Assembly: GCF_028898845.1 (NCBI RefSeq)
Contig: NZ_CP118574.1
Location: 1,426,001-1,490,000 of the forward strand
Direction: 5' to 3'
Length of the DNA: 64,000 nt
Source: Streptomyces sp. WZ-12
GTDB taxonomy: Bacteria > Actinomycetota > Actinomycetes > Streptomycetales > Streptomycetaceae
Part shown: piece after piece, positions 38,499-47,398 of the stretch
Position numbering within the stretch: the first letter of the stretch is position 1
How the letters are laid out: every line of letters starts with the position of its first letter
Program-made: the position numbers and the translations under genes
The notes under the pieces: model-generated
Seen by the model: the letters and a program-made list of their open reading frames with translations, nothing else
Told to the model about the DNA's origin: nothing
Database searches by the model: none

Positions 38499-39389
38499 AT
38501 GACGCGGCCGTTCCGCTTCGGCGTCACCCTGCTCACCCTCGACTCCGGCCCGGCCTGGCGCGCGAAGTGCCGGCACGCCGAGGAGCTGGGCTATGACGTG
38601 CTGCTCGTCCCGGACCACCTGGGGTGGCCGGCGCCGTTCCCGGCGCTGGTGTCCGCGGCCGAGGCGACCACGCACCCGCGGGTGGGCACCTTCGTACTCA
38701 ACGCCGCGTTCTACAACCCCTCGTTGCTGGCGCGCGAGGTGGCCACCACCGACGCGCTCACCGACGGGCGGCTGGAGCTGGGCCTGGGCACCGGCTACGT
38801 CAAGCGCGAACACGACGACGCCGGGCTGCCGTTCGGGACGGCCGGTGAGCGGGTGACCCATCTGGAGCGCACCATCGAGGAGTTGGACCGGCTGCTGGGG
38901 GACCCCGGGCATCTCCCGCGGGCCGCCCAGCGCCCCCGCCCGCCGCTGCTGATCGGCGGCAACGGCCCCCGGATGCTGCGGCTGGCGGCGCGGCACGCAA
39001 AGATCGCGGCGTTCACTGGCGCACGCCAGGCGCCGGGCAAGCCGGAGGGCACGCTGGCACTGCTCCCGGCCGACGAGCTGGCCGGGTCGGTCGCCACGTA
39101 CCAGAAGTACGCCGCGGACCGCCCGGAGCCGGCCGAGCTCAACCTGCTCATCCAACGGGTGGAGGTGACCAACGACCGACGCGCAGCCGCCCGCGACCTC
39201 ACCGCACAGCACATCGGCGTAACCGAGGACGAGGCGCTCCAGGTCCCCACCCTCCTCCTCGGCACCCCGGCGCAGATGGCCGACCAACTCCGCGAACACC
39301 GAGACCGCTACGGCTTCTCCTACCTCACCGTCCTCGACGCGGCGATGGACACCTTCGCCCCCGTCATCGCACACCTCAAGGGCACCTGA
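38499..39389 (+). CDS. LLM-class F420-dependent oxidoreductase
   Basis: 296-aa luciferase-like monooxygenase fold, probably using F420. FGVTLLTLDSGPAWRAKCRH, LLVPDHLGWPAPFPALVSAA, GTFVLNAAFYNPSLLAREVA, LTDGRLELGLGTGY, PLLIGGNGPRMLRLAARHA and GTPAQMADQLREHRDRYGFS are the usual landmarks. Start ATG 38499. The LLM TIGR03621-like subgroup is common in actinomycetes and has no assigned substrate. The neighbour 3' is a dispersed repeat. Confidence 0.87.
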   Translation: MTRPFRFGVTLLTLDSGPAWRAKCRHAEELGYDVLLVPDHLGWPAPFPALVSAAEATTHPRVGTFVLNAAFYNPSLLAREVATTDALTDGRLELGLGTGYVKREHDDAGLPFGTAGERVTHLERTIEELDRLLGDPGHLPRAAQRPRPPLLIGGNGPRMLRLAARHAKIAAFTGARQAPGKPEGTLALLPADELAGSVATYQKYAADRPEPAELNLLIQRVEVTNDRRAAARDLTAQHIGVTEDEALQVPTLLLGTPAQMADQLREHRDRYGFSYLTVLDAAMDTFAPVIAHLKGT

Positions 39390-39403
39390 CCAGCCCCAGA
39401 ATC

Positions 39404-39640
39404 CCAAGCCGGCCCACCAACAGGACGTGCCCCCACCGTCTTTCACCCACCCCAACGGGAGGGGACGGGCCGGAGGGGCAGGGGTTCCGGACGTCAAGCG
39501 AAGCAGTCCGGAACCCCTGCCCCGGAGGCCCGTCACCGCACCCCGAAGCCCCGCGCAGCGGCCCCGCGCCGCAGGCGCAGAACAACGCCCCACGGCGAGG
39601 CAGCCGACAACGTGGGCCACAAAACGGAACGCACACCCCT
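39404..39640 (+). repeat. Dispersed palindromic repeat, copy C
   Basis: Third copy of the family, 22 kb from copy B. The hairpin at 39475-39523 has an 18-bp perfect stem (GGGGCAGGGGTTCCGGAC) and loop GTCAAGCGAAGCA. Compared with copy B the stem differs at several paired positions and the opposite arm changes to match. Flanks keep CAACGGGAGGGGACGGGCCG, GGAGGCCCGTCACCGCA and GCCGACAACGTGGGC. The interval to 39845 holds the promoter region of the CBS genes, with two CCCTGCGAAGGAC repeats. Confidence 0.85.
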
Positions 39641-39845
39641 TTGCCGACCCTTTACCATGGGCTCTCCGGCACGGGACACCGAAGATCCCGGCCGCCCTCC
39701 GGCGAAAGGTGTGTGAGCGTCCGGCCATGGCCGAGCCTCCTAGTTGTCGTACGCCCCTGCGAAGGACGTCGCGGGTCCCTGCGAAGGACCCGCAACAGGG
39801 CGCGATCCTCCCGAACGTGTCCGACCATGGGACGGAGGTGACCCG

Positions 39846-41180
39846 ATGACCGACCTGCTCCTGCTGGCCGTGGCGCTTCTGCTGACCCTCGCCTGCGGCG
39901 TCTTCGTCGCGGCGGAGTTCTCGCTGACGACCGTGGCGCGCGGCGATCTGGAGCGCGCCGCCGCCCGCGGCGAGCGCGGCGCGGACAGCGCCCTGAAGGC
40001 GGTCCGCGGGCTGACCTTCCAACTGTCCGGCGCCCAGCTCGGCATCACCGTCACGGGCCTGCTCATCGGCATGCTCTCCAAGCCGGCCATCGCCACCTTG
40101 CTGGACAGTCCGCTGCTGGCGCTCGGGCTGCCGCGCGCCGCCGCGGACTCCCTGGCGGTGGTCCTGGGGACCGCGCTCTCCACCGTCGTCCTGATGGTCA
40201 TCGGCGAGCTGGTGCCCAAGAACTGGGCGATCTCCAGCCCACTGGCCGTCGCCAAGCGGGTCGCCACCGCCCAGCGCGGCTTCAGCGCCGCCTTCAAACC
40301 GTTGATCACCCACCTCAACAACACCGCCAACCGGAGCGTCCGCCGGCTGGGCCTGGAGCCGGCCGAGGAGCTGGCGTCGGCCCGCGGGCCGCAGGAGCTG
40401 GTGGCGCTGGCCCGGCACTCCGCCAAGGCGGGCGCCCTGGAGGCGGACACCGCCGAGCTGTTCGTCCGGACCCTGAACCTCGCCGACCTGACCGCGGAGA
40501 ACGTGATGACCCCGCGGGTCCAGGTGGTGGCCCTGGAGGTGCAGTCCACCGCCGAGGACGTCGCCACCGCGTGCCGGGCCACCGGGCTGTCCCGCTTCCC
40601 CGTTTACCGCGGCAACCTCGACAGCGTCGTGGGCGTGGCGCACATCAAGGACGTGCTGGCCGTCCCGGCCGAGCTGCGTGCCCGCCACCCGGTCTCCGAG
40701 CTGCTGCGCGAGCCGCTGCTGGTGCCCGAGACGCTGACCGTGGACCGGCTCCTGGACCGGCTGTCGGGCCGGCGGACGATGGCCGTGGTCATCGACGAGT
40801 ACGGCGGCACGGCCGGGGTCGCCACGCTGGAGGACATCGTCGAGGAAGTCGTCGGCGAGGTCCGCGACGAACACGACCCGCTGGAGACCCCGGACCTGGC
40901 CGCGGCCGGTTCCGACGCGGACGGGCGGGCGGTCTACCAGGCCGACGGGGCCGCCCGCACCGACCAGTTGGAGCGGATCGGCCTGCGGCTGCCGGAGGGC
41001 CCGTACGAGACCCTGGCCGGCGTGATCGCGACCGAACTGGGCCGCATCCCCGCGCCCGGCGACAGCGTGGAGGTGGCGGGCTGGACGATGGACGTGCTGG
41101 ACGCCTCCGGGCACCGCGCGGCCCGGGTGCTGCTGCACGCCCCGCCGGCCGGCGCCGGCGGCGAGGAGGCCGGCCGATGA
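39846..41180 (+). CDS. CorC/HlyC-type membrane protein (DUF21 + CBS pair), first
   Basis: 444-aa CNNM/MpfA-like protein implicated in Mg2+ or Co2+ efflux. An N-terminal DUF21 domain (residues ~1-190: LLLAVALLLTLACGVFVAAE, GAQLGITVTGLLIGML, MVIGELVPKNWAIS) is followed by a CBS pair (about 205-335: ENVMTPRVQVVALEVQSTAE, HIKDVLAVPAELRARHPVSE, VVIDEYGGTAGVATLEDIVE) and a CorC_HlyC C-domain. ATG 39846 with GGAGGTGACCCG upstream. The stop overlaps the next start by 4 bp (ATGA). Confidence 0.9.
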   Translation: MTDLLLLAVALLLTLACGVFVAAEFSLTTVARGDLERAAARGERGADSALKAVRGLTFQLSGAQLGITVTGLLIGMLSKPAIATLLDSPLLALGLPRAAADSLAVVLGTALSTVVLMVIGELVPKNWAISSPLAVAKRVATAQRGFSAAFKPLITHLNNTANRSVRRLGLEPAEELASARGPQELVALARHSAKAGALEADTAELFVRTLNLADLTAENVMTPRVQVVALEVQSTAEDVATACRATGLSRFPVYRGNLDSVVGVAHIKDVLAVPAELRARHPVSELLREPLLVPETLTVDRLLDRLSGRRTMAVVIDEYGGTAGVATLEDIVEEVVGEVRDEHDPLETPDLAAAGSDADGRAVYQADGAARTDQLERIGLRLPEGPYETLAGVIATELGRIPAPGDSVEVAGWTMDVLDASGHRAARVLLHAPPAGAGGEEAGR

Positions 41181-42196
41181 TCGCGCTCCAGTTGTTCGTC
41201 GGCCTGCTGACCCTGGTCGTCAACGCCTTCTTCGTCGGCGCCGAGTTCGCGCTGATCTCGGTCCGCCGCAGTCAGATCGAGCCGCACGCGGAGGCCGGGG
41301 ACCGCCGGGCCGGCAGCGTGCTGTGGGGCCTGCAACACGTCTCGGCGCTGTTGGCCGCCGCCCAGTTGGGCATCACGCTGTGCACGCTGGTGCTGGGCGC
41401 GGTGGCGGAGCCGGCCATCGCGCACCTCCTGGAACCACTCTTCGACGCGGTGCAGATCCCGCACGCGCTGGTCCACCCGATCTCGTTCGTGATCGCGCTG
41501 GCCGCGGCGACCTATCTGCACATGCTCTTCGGCGAGATGGTGCCGAAGAACATGGCGCTGGCCGAGCCGGTCCGCACCGCGCTGCTGCTGGGGCCGCCGC
41601 TGGTGGCGCTGACCCGAGCGCTGCGCCCGGTGATCTTCTCGATCAACTCGCTCGCCAACGGCCTGCTCAAGCTGTTGCGGGTGGAGCCCAAGAGCGAGGT
41701 CGCGGCCGTCTTCTCGGACGCCCAGCTAGCCGAGTTGGTCGAGGACTCGCGGGCCGCCGGGCTGCTCGACGAGCGGGCCCAGGAGCGGCTCCGGGACGCC
41801 CTGGAGCTGGGCCGCCGCCCGGTGCGGGACGTGGTGCTGCCGGTGGCCGAGGTGGTCTCGGCGCGGATGGGGATCACCCCCGAGGAGTTGGAGCGGCTGG
41901 CCGCCGAGTCCGGGTTCTCGCGGTTCCCGGTCGTCGACGACACCCGCCGCATCCTCGGCTACCTGCACGTCAAGGACGCCCTGGACACCGCCCCGCGGAC
42001 CGCGCCGTTCCCGGTGTCGGCGCTGCGCCCGATCGCCCGGGTCAAGGCCGCGACCCCGCTGGACGACGTGCTGACCGCGCTGCGCGGTTCGCGTACGCAC
42101 GTGGCCGCGGTGATCGGCGACGACGGCCGGCTGGCGGGGCTGGTGACCATGGAGGACGTGCTGCGGGAGCTGGTGCTGCAACAGCCCACGGCCTGA
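41177..42196 (+). CDS. CorC/HlyC-type membrane protein (DUF21 + CBS pair), second
   Basis: 339 aa, paralogous to the preceding gene and translationally coupled to it. DUF21 helices (LFVGLLTLVVNAFFVGAEFA, GITLCTLVLGAVAEPAIAH, MLFGEMVPKNMALAEPVRTA) then a CBS pair (DVVLPVAEVVSARMGITPEE; VKDALDTAPRTAPFPVSA; GLVTMEDVLRELV). It lacks the C-terminal CorC_HlyC domain. The two proteins are likely to form a heteromer, as is usual for such tandem pairs (inference). Confidence 0.9.
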   Translation: MIALQLFVGLLTLVVNAFFVGAEFALISVRRSQIEPHAEAGDRRAGSVLWGLQHVSALLAAAQLGITLCTLVLGAVAEPAIAHLLEPLFDAVQIPHALVHPISFVIALAAATYLHMLFGEMVPKNMALAEPVRTALLLGPPLVALTRALRPVIFSINSLANGLLKLLRVEPKSEVAAVFSDAQLAELVEDSRAAGLLDERAQERLRDALELGRRPVRDVVLPVAEVVSARMGITPEELERLAAESGFSRFPVVDDTRRILGYLHVKDALDTAPRTAPFPVSALRPIARVKAATPLDDVLTALRGSRTHVAAVIGDDGRLAGLVTMEDVLRELVLQQPTA

Positions 42197-42246
42197 CCCC
42201 TCGCGGGCGCCCGCCGGGGCGGCGCGACCCCCCGGAAACACCGTCA

Positions 42247-42282
42247 CTGACCGATCGGTTAGATTGCTAACCGATCGGTCAG
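42247..42282. promoter_or_regulatory. Perfect 36-bp dyad, TetR-type operator ahead of the flavin monooxygenase
   Basis: CTGACCGATCGGTTAG and CTAACCGATCGGTCAG are exact complements around ATTG; each 16-bp arm itself contains the palindrome ACCGATCGGT. It lies 70-105 bp upstream of the monooxygenase start. The TetR gene at the far end of that gene is the obvious binder. Confidence 0.75.
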
Positions 42283-42351
42283 TCGCGTGCGCGTGCCGCC
42301 GCGACGCCCCGGTCACGCATCCGTACGCGCACGCGACGAGGGGGCAACACC

Positions 42352-43602
42352 ATGGACCGCACGACATGCTGCGTGGTGGGCGGCGGCCCGGCCGGCATGA
42401 TGCTCGGGCTGCTGCTGGCCAGGGCCGGCATCGAGGTCACCGTCCTGGAGAAGCACGGGGACTTCCTCCGCGACTTCCGCGGCGACACCGTCCACCCGTC
42501 CACCCTGAACCTGCTCGACGACCTCGGCCTCGGCGCGGAGTTCGCCCGGCTGCCGTTCCCGAAGCTGGAGGAGATGCGGATCCAGGTCGACGACACCACC
42601 GTGGTGATGGCCGACATGCGACGCATCCCCGGACCGCACAAGTACTTCGCCATGGTCCCGCAGTGGGACTTCCTCAACCTGATCGCCCGCGCCGCCGCCG
42701 AGGAGCCCGCCTTCACCCTGCGGATGCGCACCCGGGCCACCGGGCTGCGCACCGAGAACGGCCGGGTGACCGGGGTGACCTACGTCGACGAGCACGGCGG
42801 TGCCGGGGAGTTGGCCGCGGACCTGACCTTCGCCTGCGACGGCCGGAACTCGCCGATCCGCGCGGCCGCCGGGATGCGGCAGCAGTACCTCGACGTCCCG
42901 ATGGACGTCTGGCAGATCCGGGTGGACGCCCCGAGCGACGCCCTCAAGGAGGGCCGGGTCTTCGCCCGGTTCGGCGGCGGCCAGGTCGCGGTCACCATGG
43001 ACCGCGGCAGCTACTTCCAGACGTCCTACCTCATCGGCAAGGGCCAGGACGCCGCCATGCGCAGCCACGACATCCAGTGGCTGCGGGACCGGCTGGGCGC
43101 GCTGTTCGGCTGGGACGACGGGGTGACCGCCACCATCGGCTCCTGGGACGACGTCAAGCTGCTGGAGGTGGCGTTCGGGCGGCTGCGGCGCTGGCACCGC
43201 CCCGGCCTGCTGTGCATCGGGGACGCCGCGCACACCATGTCGCCGGTCGGCGGGGTCGGCGTCAACCTCGCCCTCCAGGACGCGGTGGCCGCCGCCCGGA
43301 TCCTGGCGGGGCCGCTGCGCCGCGGGACGGTCGGCGACGAGGACCTGGCCCGGGTGCAGCGGCGGCGGGAGTGGCCGATGGCGATGGTGCAGAAGTCGCA
43401 GCAGGGCGAGCACGCCATGATCCGCTCCGCGCTGAACGGCACGCTCCACGGGGACCGACTCCCGGTGCCGATGCGGCTGTTGCGACGGGTGCCGGCGCTG
43501 CGGACCGTCACCGGCTACCTCGGCGGCATCGGCTTCCGGCCCGAGCCGACCCCGGACTTCGCCCGGGGCGGGGTCACGAGGCCGAGCGCAGCACGGCGTT
43601 GA
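42352..43602 (+). CDS. FAD-dependent aromatic monooxygenase
   Basis: 416-aa group-A flavoprotein hydroxylase. GxGxxG dinucleotide motif in CCVVGGGPAGMMLGLLLARAG, the DG motif TFACDGRNSPIRAAAG and the GD motif LLCIGDAAHTMSPVGGVGVN are all seen; EKHGDFLRDFRGDTVHPSTL is the typical PheA/TetX-like segment. These enzymes often inactivate antibiotics or hydroxylate aromatic rings. ATG 42352 with GAGGGGGC upstream. Its last 29 bp overlap the convergent TetR gene. Confidence 0.88.
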   Translation: MDRTTCCVVGGGPAGMMLGLLLARAGIEVTVLEKHGDFLRDFRGDTVHPSTLNLLDDLGLGAEFARLPFPKLEEMRIQVDDTTVVMADMRRIPGPHKYFAMVPQWDFLNLIARAAAEEPAFTLRMRTRATGLRTENGRVTGVTYVDEHGGAGELAADLTFACDGRNSPIRAAAGMRQQYLDVPMDVWQIRVDAPSDALKEGRVFARFGGGQVAVTMDRGSYFQTSYLIGKGQDAAMRSHDIQWLRDRLGALFGWDDGVTATIGSWDDVKLLEVAFGRLRRWHRPGLLCIGDAAHTMSPVGGVGVNLALQDAVAAARILAGPLRRGTVGDEDLARVQRRREWPMAMVQKSQQGEHAMIRSALNGTLHGDRLPVPMRLLRRVPALRTVTGYLGGIGFRPEPTPDFARGGVTRPSAARR

Positions 43603-44200
43603 GGGTGAAGGTCTCCAACTCCGCGGCGGCGGCGTCCAGATCGAGGTCCGGGTGGGCGAGCCAGTGCCCGATCAGTCCGTCGATCGCGCCGCCGATCGCC
43701 AGCGCCACCGCGCGGGTGTCGAACTCCCGCAGCACCCCGGCCCGTTGGCCCTCGGCCAGCAGCGCGGCGAGGCCCTGCCAGCGGTCGTAGGTGTCGTGCG
43801 AACCGGGCGTCTTCAGCCGGGTGCCGCCGTGGTCGTCGAGCAGCATCTCGGTGATCACCCGGACCTGGCGGCGGTTGTCCCGCTGGTAGCCGATCATCGC
43901 GTGCACGTAGGCGACGACGGCGGCCAGCGGGTCGGCGGCCCGCTCCACCCGCTCGCGGACGTAGCCGCCGAACTGGTCCAGCACCTGGGTCAGCGCCGCG
44001 CGGGTGAGGTTGTCCTTCGAGGAGAAGTGGTAGAGCACCGCGGCCTTGGAGACACCGGCCCGCTCGGCGATCGCCGACAGCGAGGTCGCCGGGTAACCGC
44101 GGGTGGAGATCAGCTCGATGGTGCAGTCGATCAACTGCTGCCGCCGGGCCCGTTCGGTGAACGTCGCCGCCTCGGGATCCGCGCTCCGCCGAGGACTCAT
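43574..44200 (-). CDS. TetR-family regulator, partner of the flavin monooxygenase
   Basis: 208 aa. HTH in RRQQLIDCTIELISTRGYPA then LSAIAERAGVSKAAVLYHFS, a standard TetR recognition helix. The ligand domain contains VVAYVHAMIGYQRDNRRQVR and ALAIGGAIDGLIGHWLAHPD. ATG 44200 chosen (GGTGGGCG upstream); a longer frame to 44296 is unlikely as it lacks a ribosome site. Convergent with, and overlapping, the monooxygenase it probably represses. Confidence 0.87.
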   Translation of the reverse strand: MSPRRSADPEAATFTERARRQQLIDCTIELISTRGYPATSLSAIAERAGVSKAAVLYHFSSKDNLTRAALTQVLDQFGGYVRERVERAADPLAAVVAYVHAMIGYQRDNRRQVRVITEMLLDDHGGTRLKTPGSHDTYDRWQGLAALLAEGQRAGVLREFDTRAVALAIGGAIDGLIGHWLAHPDLDLDAAAAELETFTLNAVLRSAS

Positions 44201-44302
44201 CCCACGCCCACCTCTGCCTTTCACTGCCTCTTCGCGGCGCCTCTTCGCGACCGGCACTCCGACCGCCGTCGACCGTACACCGCGGGATAGGATCACCGCG
44301 CC

Positions 44303-45139
44303 ATGGAGATGAATGCGCCCTACACCAACTTCGTCGCGGTCGGCGACAGCTTCACCGAGGGAATGTCGGACGACCTCCCGGACGGCTCCTACCGGGGCTG
44401 GGCGGACCTGCTCGCCGCCCGCCTGGCCACCAGGGCGCCCGGCTTCCGGTACGCCAACCTCGCGGTGCGCGGCAAACTGATCGACCAGATCGCCGACGAA
44501 CAGTGCGGCCCGGCCGCCTCGATGGGCGCGGACCTGGTGACGCTGGTCGGCGGGCTCAACGACGTGCTGCGCCCCAAGTGCGACGTGGAGCGGGTCTGCG
44601 CGCGGCTGGCGGAGTGCGCGGAGCTACTGGCGCGCGGCGGCGGGCAGTTGGTGCTGATGCGCAGCCCGGGCCGCCGCGGACCGGTGCTGGAGCGCTTCCG
44701 GCCGCGGATGGAGCGGCTGTTCGCGCGGATCGACGAACTGGCCGCCCGGCACGGCGCGCTGGTCGTGGACCTCTACTCCTCCGCGGCGCTGGCCGATCCG
44801 CGGCTGTGGGCCGAGGACCGGCTGCACCTGAACGCCGAGGGGCACCGCCGGGTCGCCGAGGCGGTCTGGCAGGCCCTGGGCCTGCCGGCGGAGTCGGACT
44901 GGGACGCGCCGCTGCCGCCCCCGGTCCCACCGCGCTGGACCGACCGGCGCACCGCCGACCTGCGGTTCGCCCGCGCGCACCTGGTGCCGTGGATCGGCCG
45001 CCGGCTCACCGGACGCTCCACGGGGGACGGCCGGACGGGCGCCCAGTTCAGCGCCGAACTCGGCCGGCCCTTCTGGATATCGCCGACGGACCACACCGAC
45101 CCCGGCCCCGTGACGGGCTGGCGACCGGTCGGACCCTGA
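44303..45139 (+). CDS. SGNH/GDSL-family esterase/lipase
   Basis: 278 aa cytoplasmic hydrolase (no signal peptide). Block I FVAVGDSFTEGMSDDLPDG contains the nucleophile Ser, block II NLAVRGKL (Gly), block III GGLNDVLRP (Asn) and block V DRLHLNAEGHRRVAEAV (Asp/His). A C-terminal extension of ~80 residues after LGLPAESDWD ends WISPTDHTDPGPVTGWRP and is common in streptomycete relatives. TAGGAT at 44288 is 10 nt from the ATG, so leaderless expression is likely. The substrate is unknown. Confidence 0.88.
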   Translation: MEMNAPYTNFVAVGDSFTEGMSDDLPDGSYRGWADLLAARLATRAPGFRYANLAVRGKLIDQIADEQCGPAASMGADLVTLVGGLNDVLRPKCDVERVCARLAECAELLARGGGQLVLMRSPGRRGPVLERFRPRMERLFARIDELAARHGALVVDLYSSAALADPRLWAEDRLHLNAEGHRRVAEAVWQALGLPAESDWDAPLPPPVPPRWTDRRTADLRFARAHLVPWIGRRLTGRSTGDGRTGAQFSAELGRPFWISPTDHTDPGPVTGWRPVGP

Positions 45140-45312
45140 TCCGCGCGGCCTGCCGGGCCACCCGCTGTGCGCCTGCCCGCGCGGTCCGCACGACCGCGGG
45201 CGCCCCGTGCCGTCCGGGCGCCCGTCGCGCGGCGAACGGGCCCGGGCCGACACCTCCGCCAAGCGTTACGCTCGTTGTGCACGCACCCGTTCCGATTCGT
45301 GCGGAGGCGGCC

Positions 45313-45468
45313 ATGAGCCAGTACGACGAGTACACCACTCCGTCGCAGGCCGAGGGCGAGCGACTGGACGAGGACAGGGACCCCAACGAGCCGCGGCACC
45401 CCGAGACGATGCGCACCCAGCCGTCCCAGGCGGAGGGCGAGCGCCGGGCGGAAGACGACGAGGACTGA
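45313..45468 (+). CDS. Small acidic protein with a duplicated PSQAEGER motif
   Basis: 51 aa, ATG 45313 with GCGGAGGCGG upstream. MSQYDEYTTPSQAEGERLDE and MRTQPSQAEGERRAEDDED contain the octapeptide PSQAEGER twice, 27 residues apart, ending in an acidic run. It is very hydrophilic and predicted disordered. I have no functional assignment; short proteins of this kind are conserved across streptomycetes, and the two motifs suggest a bivalent peptide ligand (inference). Confidence 0.7.
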   Translation: MSQYDEYTTPSQAEGERLDEDRDPNEPRHPETMRTQPSQAEGERRAEDDED

Positions 45469-45570
45469 CGGCCTGGAGATGCGCGCGCCCTCCGCGGGCC
45501 CGCGCCTGTAGGAAAGCACAGCCGGGACCGGGGCGCTGGCCTGCGCAAACCGCCAGTAGACTCTCACCAC

Positions 45571-47013
45571 GTGACTGCTGTGTCTGCGAAGCCTCGCATC
45601 CCCAATGTCCTGGCCGGCCGCTACGCCTCCGCGGAGCTGGCCGTCCTGTGGTCCCCCGAGTACAAGGTCAAGCTGGAGCGGAAGCTGTGGCTGGCGGTGC
45701 TGCGCGCCCAGAAGGACCTGGGCGTGGCGGTCCCCGAGGCGGCTCTGGCCGACTACGAGCGGGTGCTGGACACCGTCGACCTGGCCTCGATCGCCGAGCG
45801 GGAGAAGGTCACCCGGCACGACGTCAAGGCCCGGATCGAGGAGTTCAACGCCCTGTCCGGGCACGAGCAGATCCACAAGGGCATGACCTCCCGGGACCTG
45901 ACCGAGAACGTCGAGCAGCTCCAGGTCCGGCTCTCGCTGGAGCTGGTGCGGGACCGCACGGTCGCGGTGCTGGCGCGCCTCGGTTCGCTGGCCGCCCAGC
46001 ACGCCGAGCTGGTCATGGCCGGTCGCTCGCACAACGTCGCCGCGCAGGCCACGACGCTCGGCAAGCGCTTCGCGACCGCCGCGGACGAACTGCTGGTCGC
46101 CTTCGGGCGGGTCGAGGAACTGCTCTCCCGTTACCCGCTGCGCGGCATCAAGGGGCCGGTCGGCACCGCCCAGGACATGCTCGACCTGCTCGGCGGGGAC
46201 GCCGCGAAGCTGGCCGAACTGGAGCAGCGGATCGCCGCCCACCTCGGCTTCGGGCAGGCGTTCAGCTCCGTCGGCCAGGTCTACCCGCGGTCCCTGGACT
46301 ACGAGGTGGTGACCGCGCTGGTGCAGTTGGCCGCCGCGCCGTCGTCGCTGGCCAAGACGGTCCGGCTGATGGCCGGGCACGAGCTGGTGACCGAGGGCTT
46401 CAAGCCCGGCCAGGTCGGCTCCTCGGCGATGCCGCACAAGATGAACACCCGCTCCTGCGAGCGCGTCAACGGCCTGATGGTGATCCTGCGCGGCTACGCC
46501 TCGATGGCCGGCGAGCTGGCCGGCGACCAGTGGAACGAGGGCGATGTGTCCTGCTCCGTGGTCCGCCGGGTCGCGCTCCCCGACTCCTTCTTCGCGCTGG
46601 ACGGTCTGCTGGAGACCTTCCTGACCGTGCTCGACGAGTTCGGCGCCTTCCCCGCCGTCGTCGCCCGCGAACTGGACCGCTACCTCCCCTTCCTCGCCAC
46701 GACCAAGGTGTTGATGGGTGCCGTGCGCGCCGGCGTCGGCCGCGAGGAGGCACACGAGGCGATCAAGGAGAACGCGGTCGCCTCGGCGCTGGCCATGCGC
46801 GAGCAGGGCGCGGAGCGCAACGAGCTGCTGGACAAGCTGGCCGCGGACGCCCGGATCCCGCTGGACCAGGCGCAGTTGGCCGAGCTGATGGCCGACAAGC
46901 TCTCCTTCACCGGCGCGGCCGGCGACCAGGTGGCGACGGTGGTCGCCCGCATCGAGGAGATCGCCAAGCGGCACCCCGAGGCCGCCGCCTACGCGCCGGG
47001 CGCCATCCTCTGA
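45571..47013 (+). CDS. purB: Adenylosuccinate lyase
   Basis: Purine synthesis enzyme cleaving SAICAR and adenylosuccinate. 480 aa. LAGRYASAELAVLWSPEYKVKLERK, HDVKARIEEFNALSGHEQIHKG, the MTSRDLTENVEQLQ region, AGRSHNVAAQATTLGKRF, SSVGQVYPRSLDYEV and signature loop GSSAMPHKMNTRSCE fit PurB of the fumarase/aspartase superfamily. GTG 45571; TAGACT at 45556 lies 9 nt before it, suggesting a leaderless transcript. It ends 12 bp before the truncated mug. Confidence 0.95.
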   Translation: MTAVSAKPRIPNVLAGRYASAELAVLWSPEYKVKLERKLWLAVLRAQKDLGVAVPEAALADYERVLDTVDLASIAEREKVTRHDVKARIEEFNALSGHEQIHKGMTSRDLTENVEQLQVRLSLELVRDRTVAVLARLGSLAAQHAELVMAGRSHNVAAQATTLGKRFATAADELLVAFGRVEELLSRYPLRGIKGPVGTAQDMLDLLGGDAAKLAELEQRIAAHLGFGQAFSSVGQVYPRSLDYEVVTALVQLAAAPSSLAKTVRLMAGHELVTEGFKPGQVGSSAMPHKMNTRSCERVNGLMVILRGYASMAGELAGDQWNEGDVSCSVVRRVALPDSFFALDGLLETFLTVLDEFGAFPAVVARELDRYLPFLATTKVLMGAVRAGVGREEAHEAIKENAVASALAMREQGAERNELLDKLAADARIPLDQAQLAELMADKLSFTGAAGDQVATVVARIEEIAKRHPEAAAYAPGAIL

Positions 47014-47025
47014 CCAAGGTCTGAC

Positions 47026-47148
47026 ATGCGCTTCACCCCCGAGGAGTTGGAGGCCGCTCGCGACCGCGTCGTCCCGGACGTGGTCGCGAGCGGGCTGCGG
47101 GTGCTGTTCTGCGGCATCAATCGACACCTAGAGAAACATGCGCGCTGA
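47026..47148 (+). pseudogene. mug: mug (G/U mismatch DNA glycosylase), truncated by insertion
   Basis: The first 32 codons (ATG 47026, MRFTPEELEAARDRVVPDVV, GLRVLFCGIN) match the start of the Mug/TDG uracil-DNA glycosylase family, where CGIN is normally followed by PG and the catalytic loop. After Asn32 the frame continues RHLEKHAR and stops at 47148. The remaining ~130 residues are absent in the 16.9 kb that follow. The break point (about 47121) marks the left end of the accessory DNA. Confidence 0.8.
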
Positions 47149-47149
47149 C

Positions 47150-47398
47150 CTACGTGGGAACACGATTTGAAAGATCAACTGGGAGAAGACTGGGAACAGG
47201 CGGCAGCCACACATTCCGCTCCTCTCCCATGAACTTCTCCCATCGCTCCTGCAGCGTTTCCGCGATCCGCAGCTCCATCCCCGGCGTCACGTTCGCGTAC
47301 ACACCCTCCACGCCCCCGAGCTCGTGCCCCATCCGCGCCTCGACCGCCACCCGCGGGTGCCCATCCTCGTCGAGCCACTGAGCGTTTTCCATCCTCAC
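47150..47398 (-). pseudogene. C-terminal fragment of a tyrosine-type integrase
   Basis: 82 codons read WLDEDGHPRVAVEARMGHEL, GVEGVYANVTPGMELRIAET and LQERWEKFMGEERN. The H-E-x-x-G-V-E-x-V-Y arrangement is the box II end of tyrosine recombinases, with the nucleophile Tyr in GVYANVT. The upstream catalytic domain with Arg, Lys and the HxxR is lost; similarity ends near 47385. The stop lies 1 bp from the mug break-point frame, the typical place of an integrase next to its attachment site. Confidence 0.7.
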
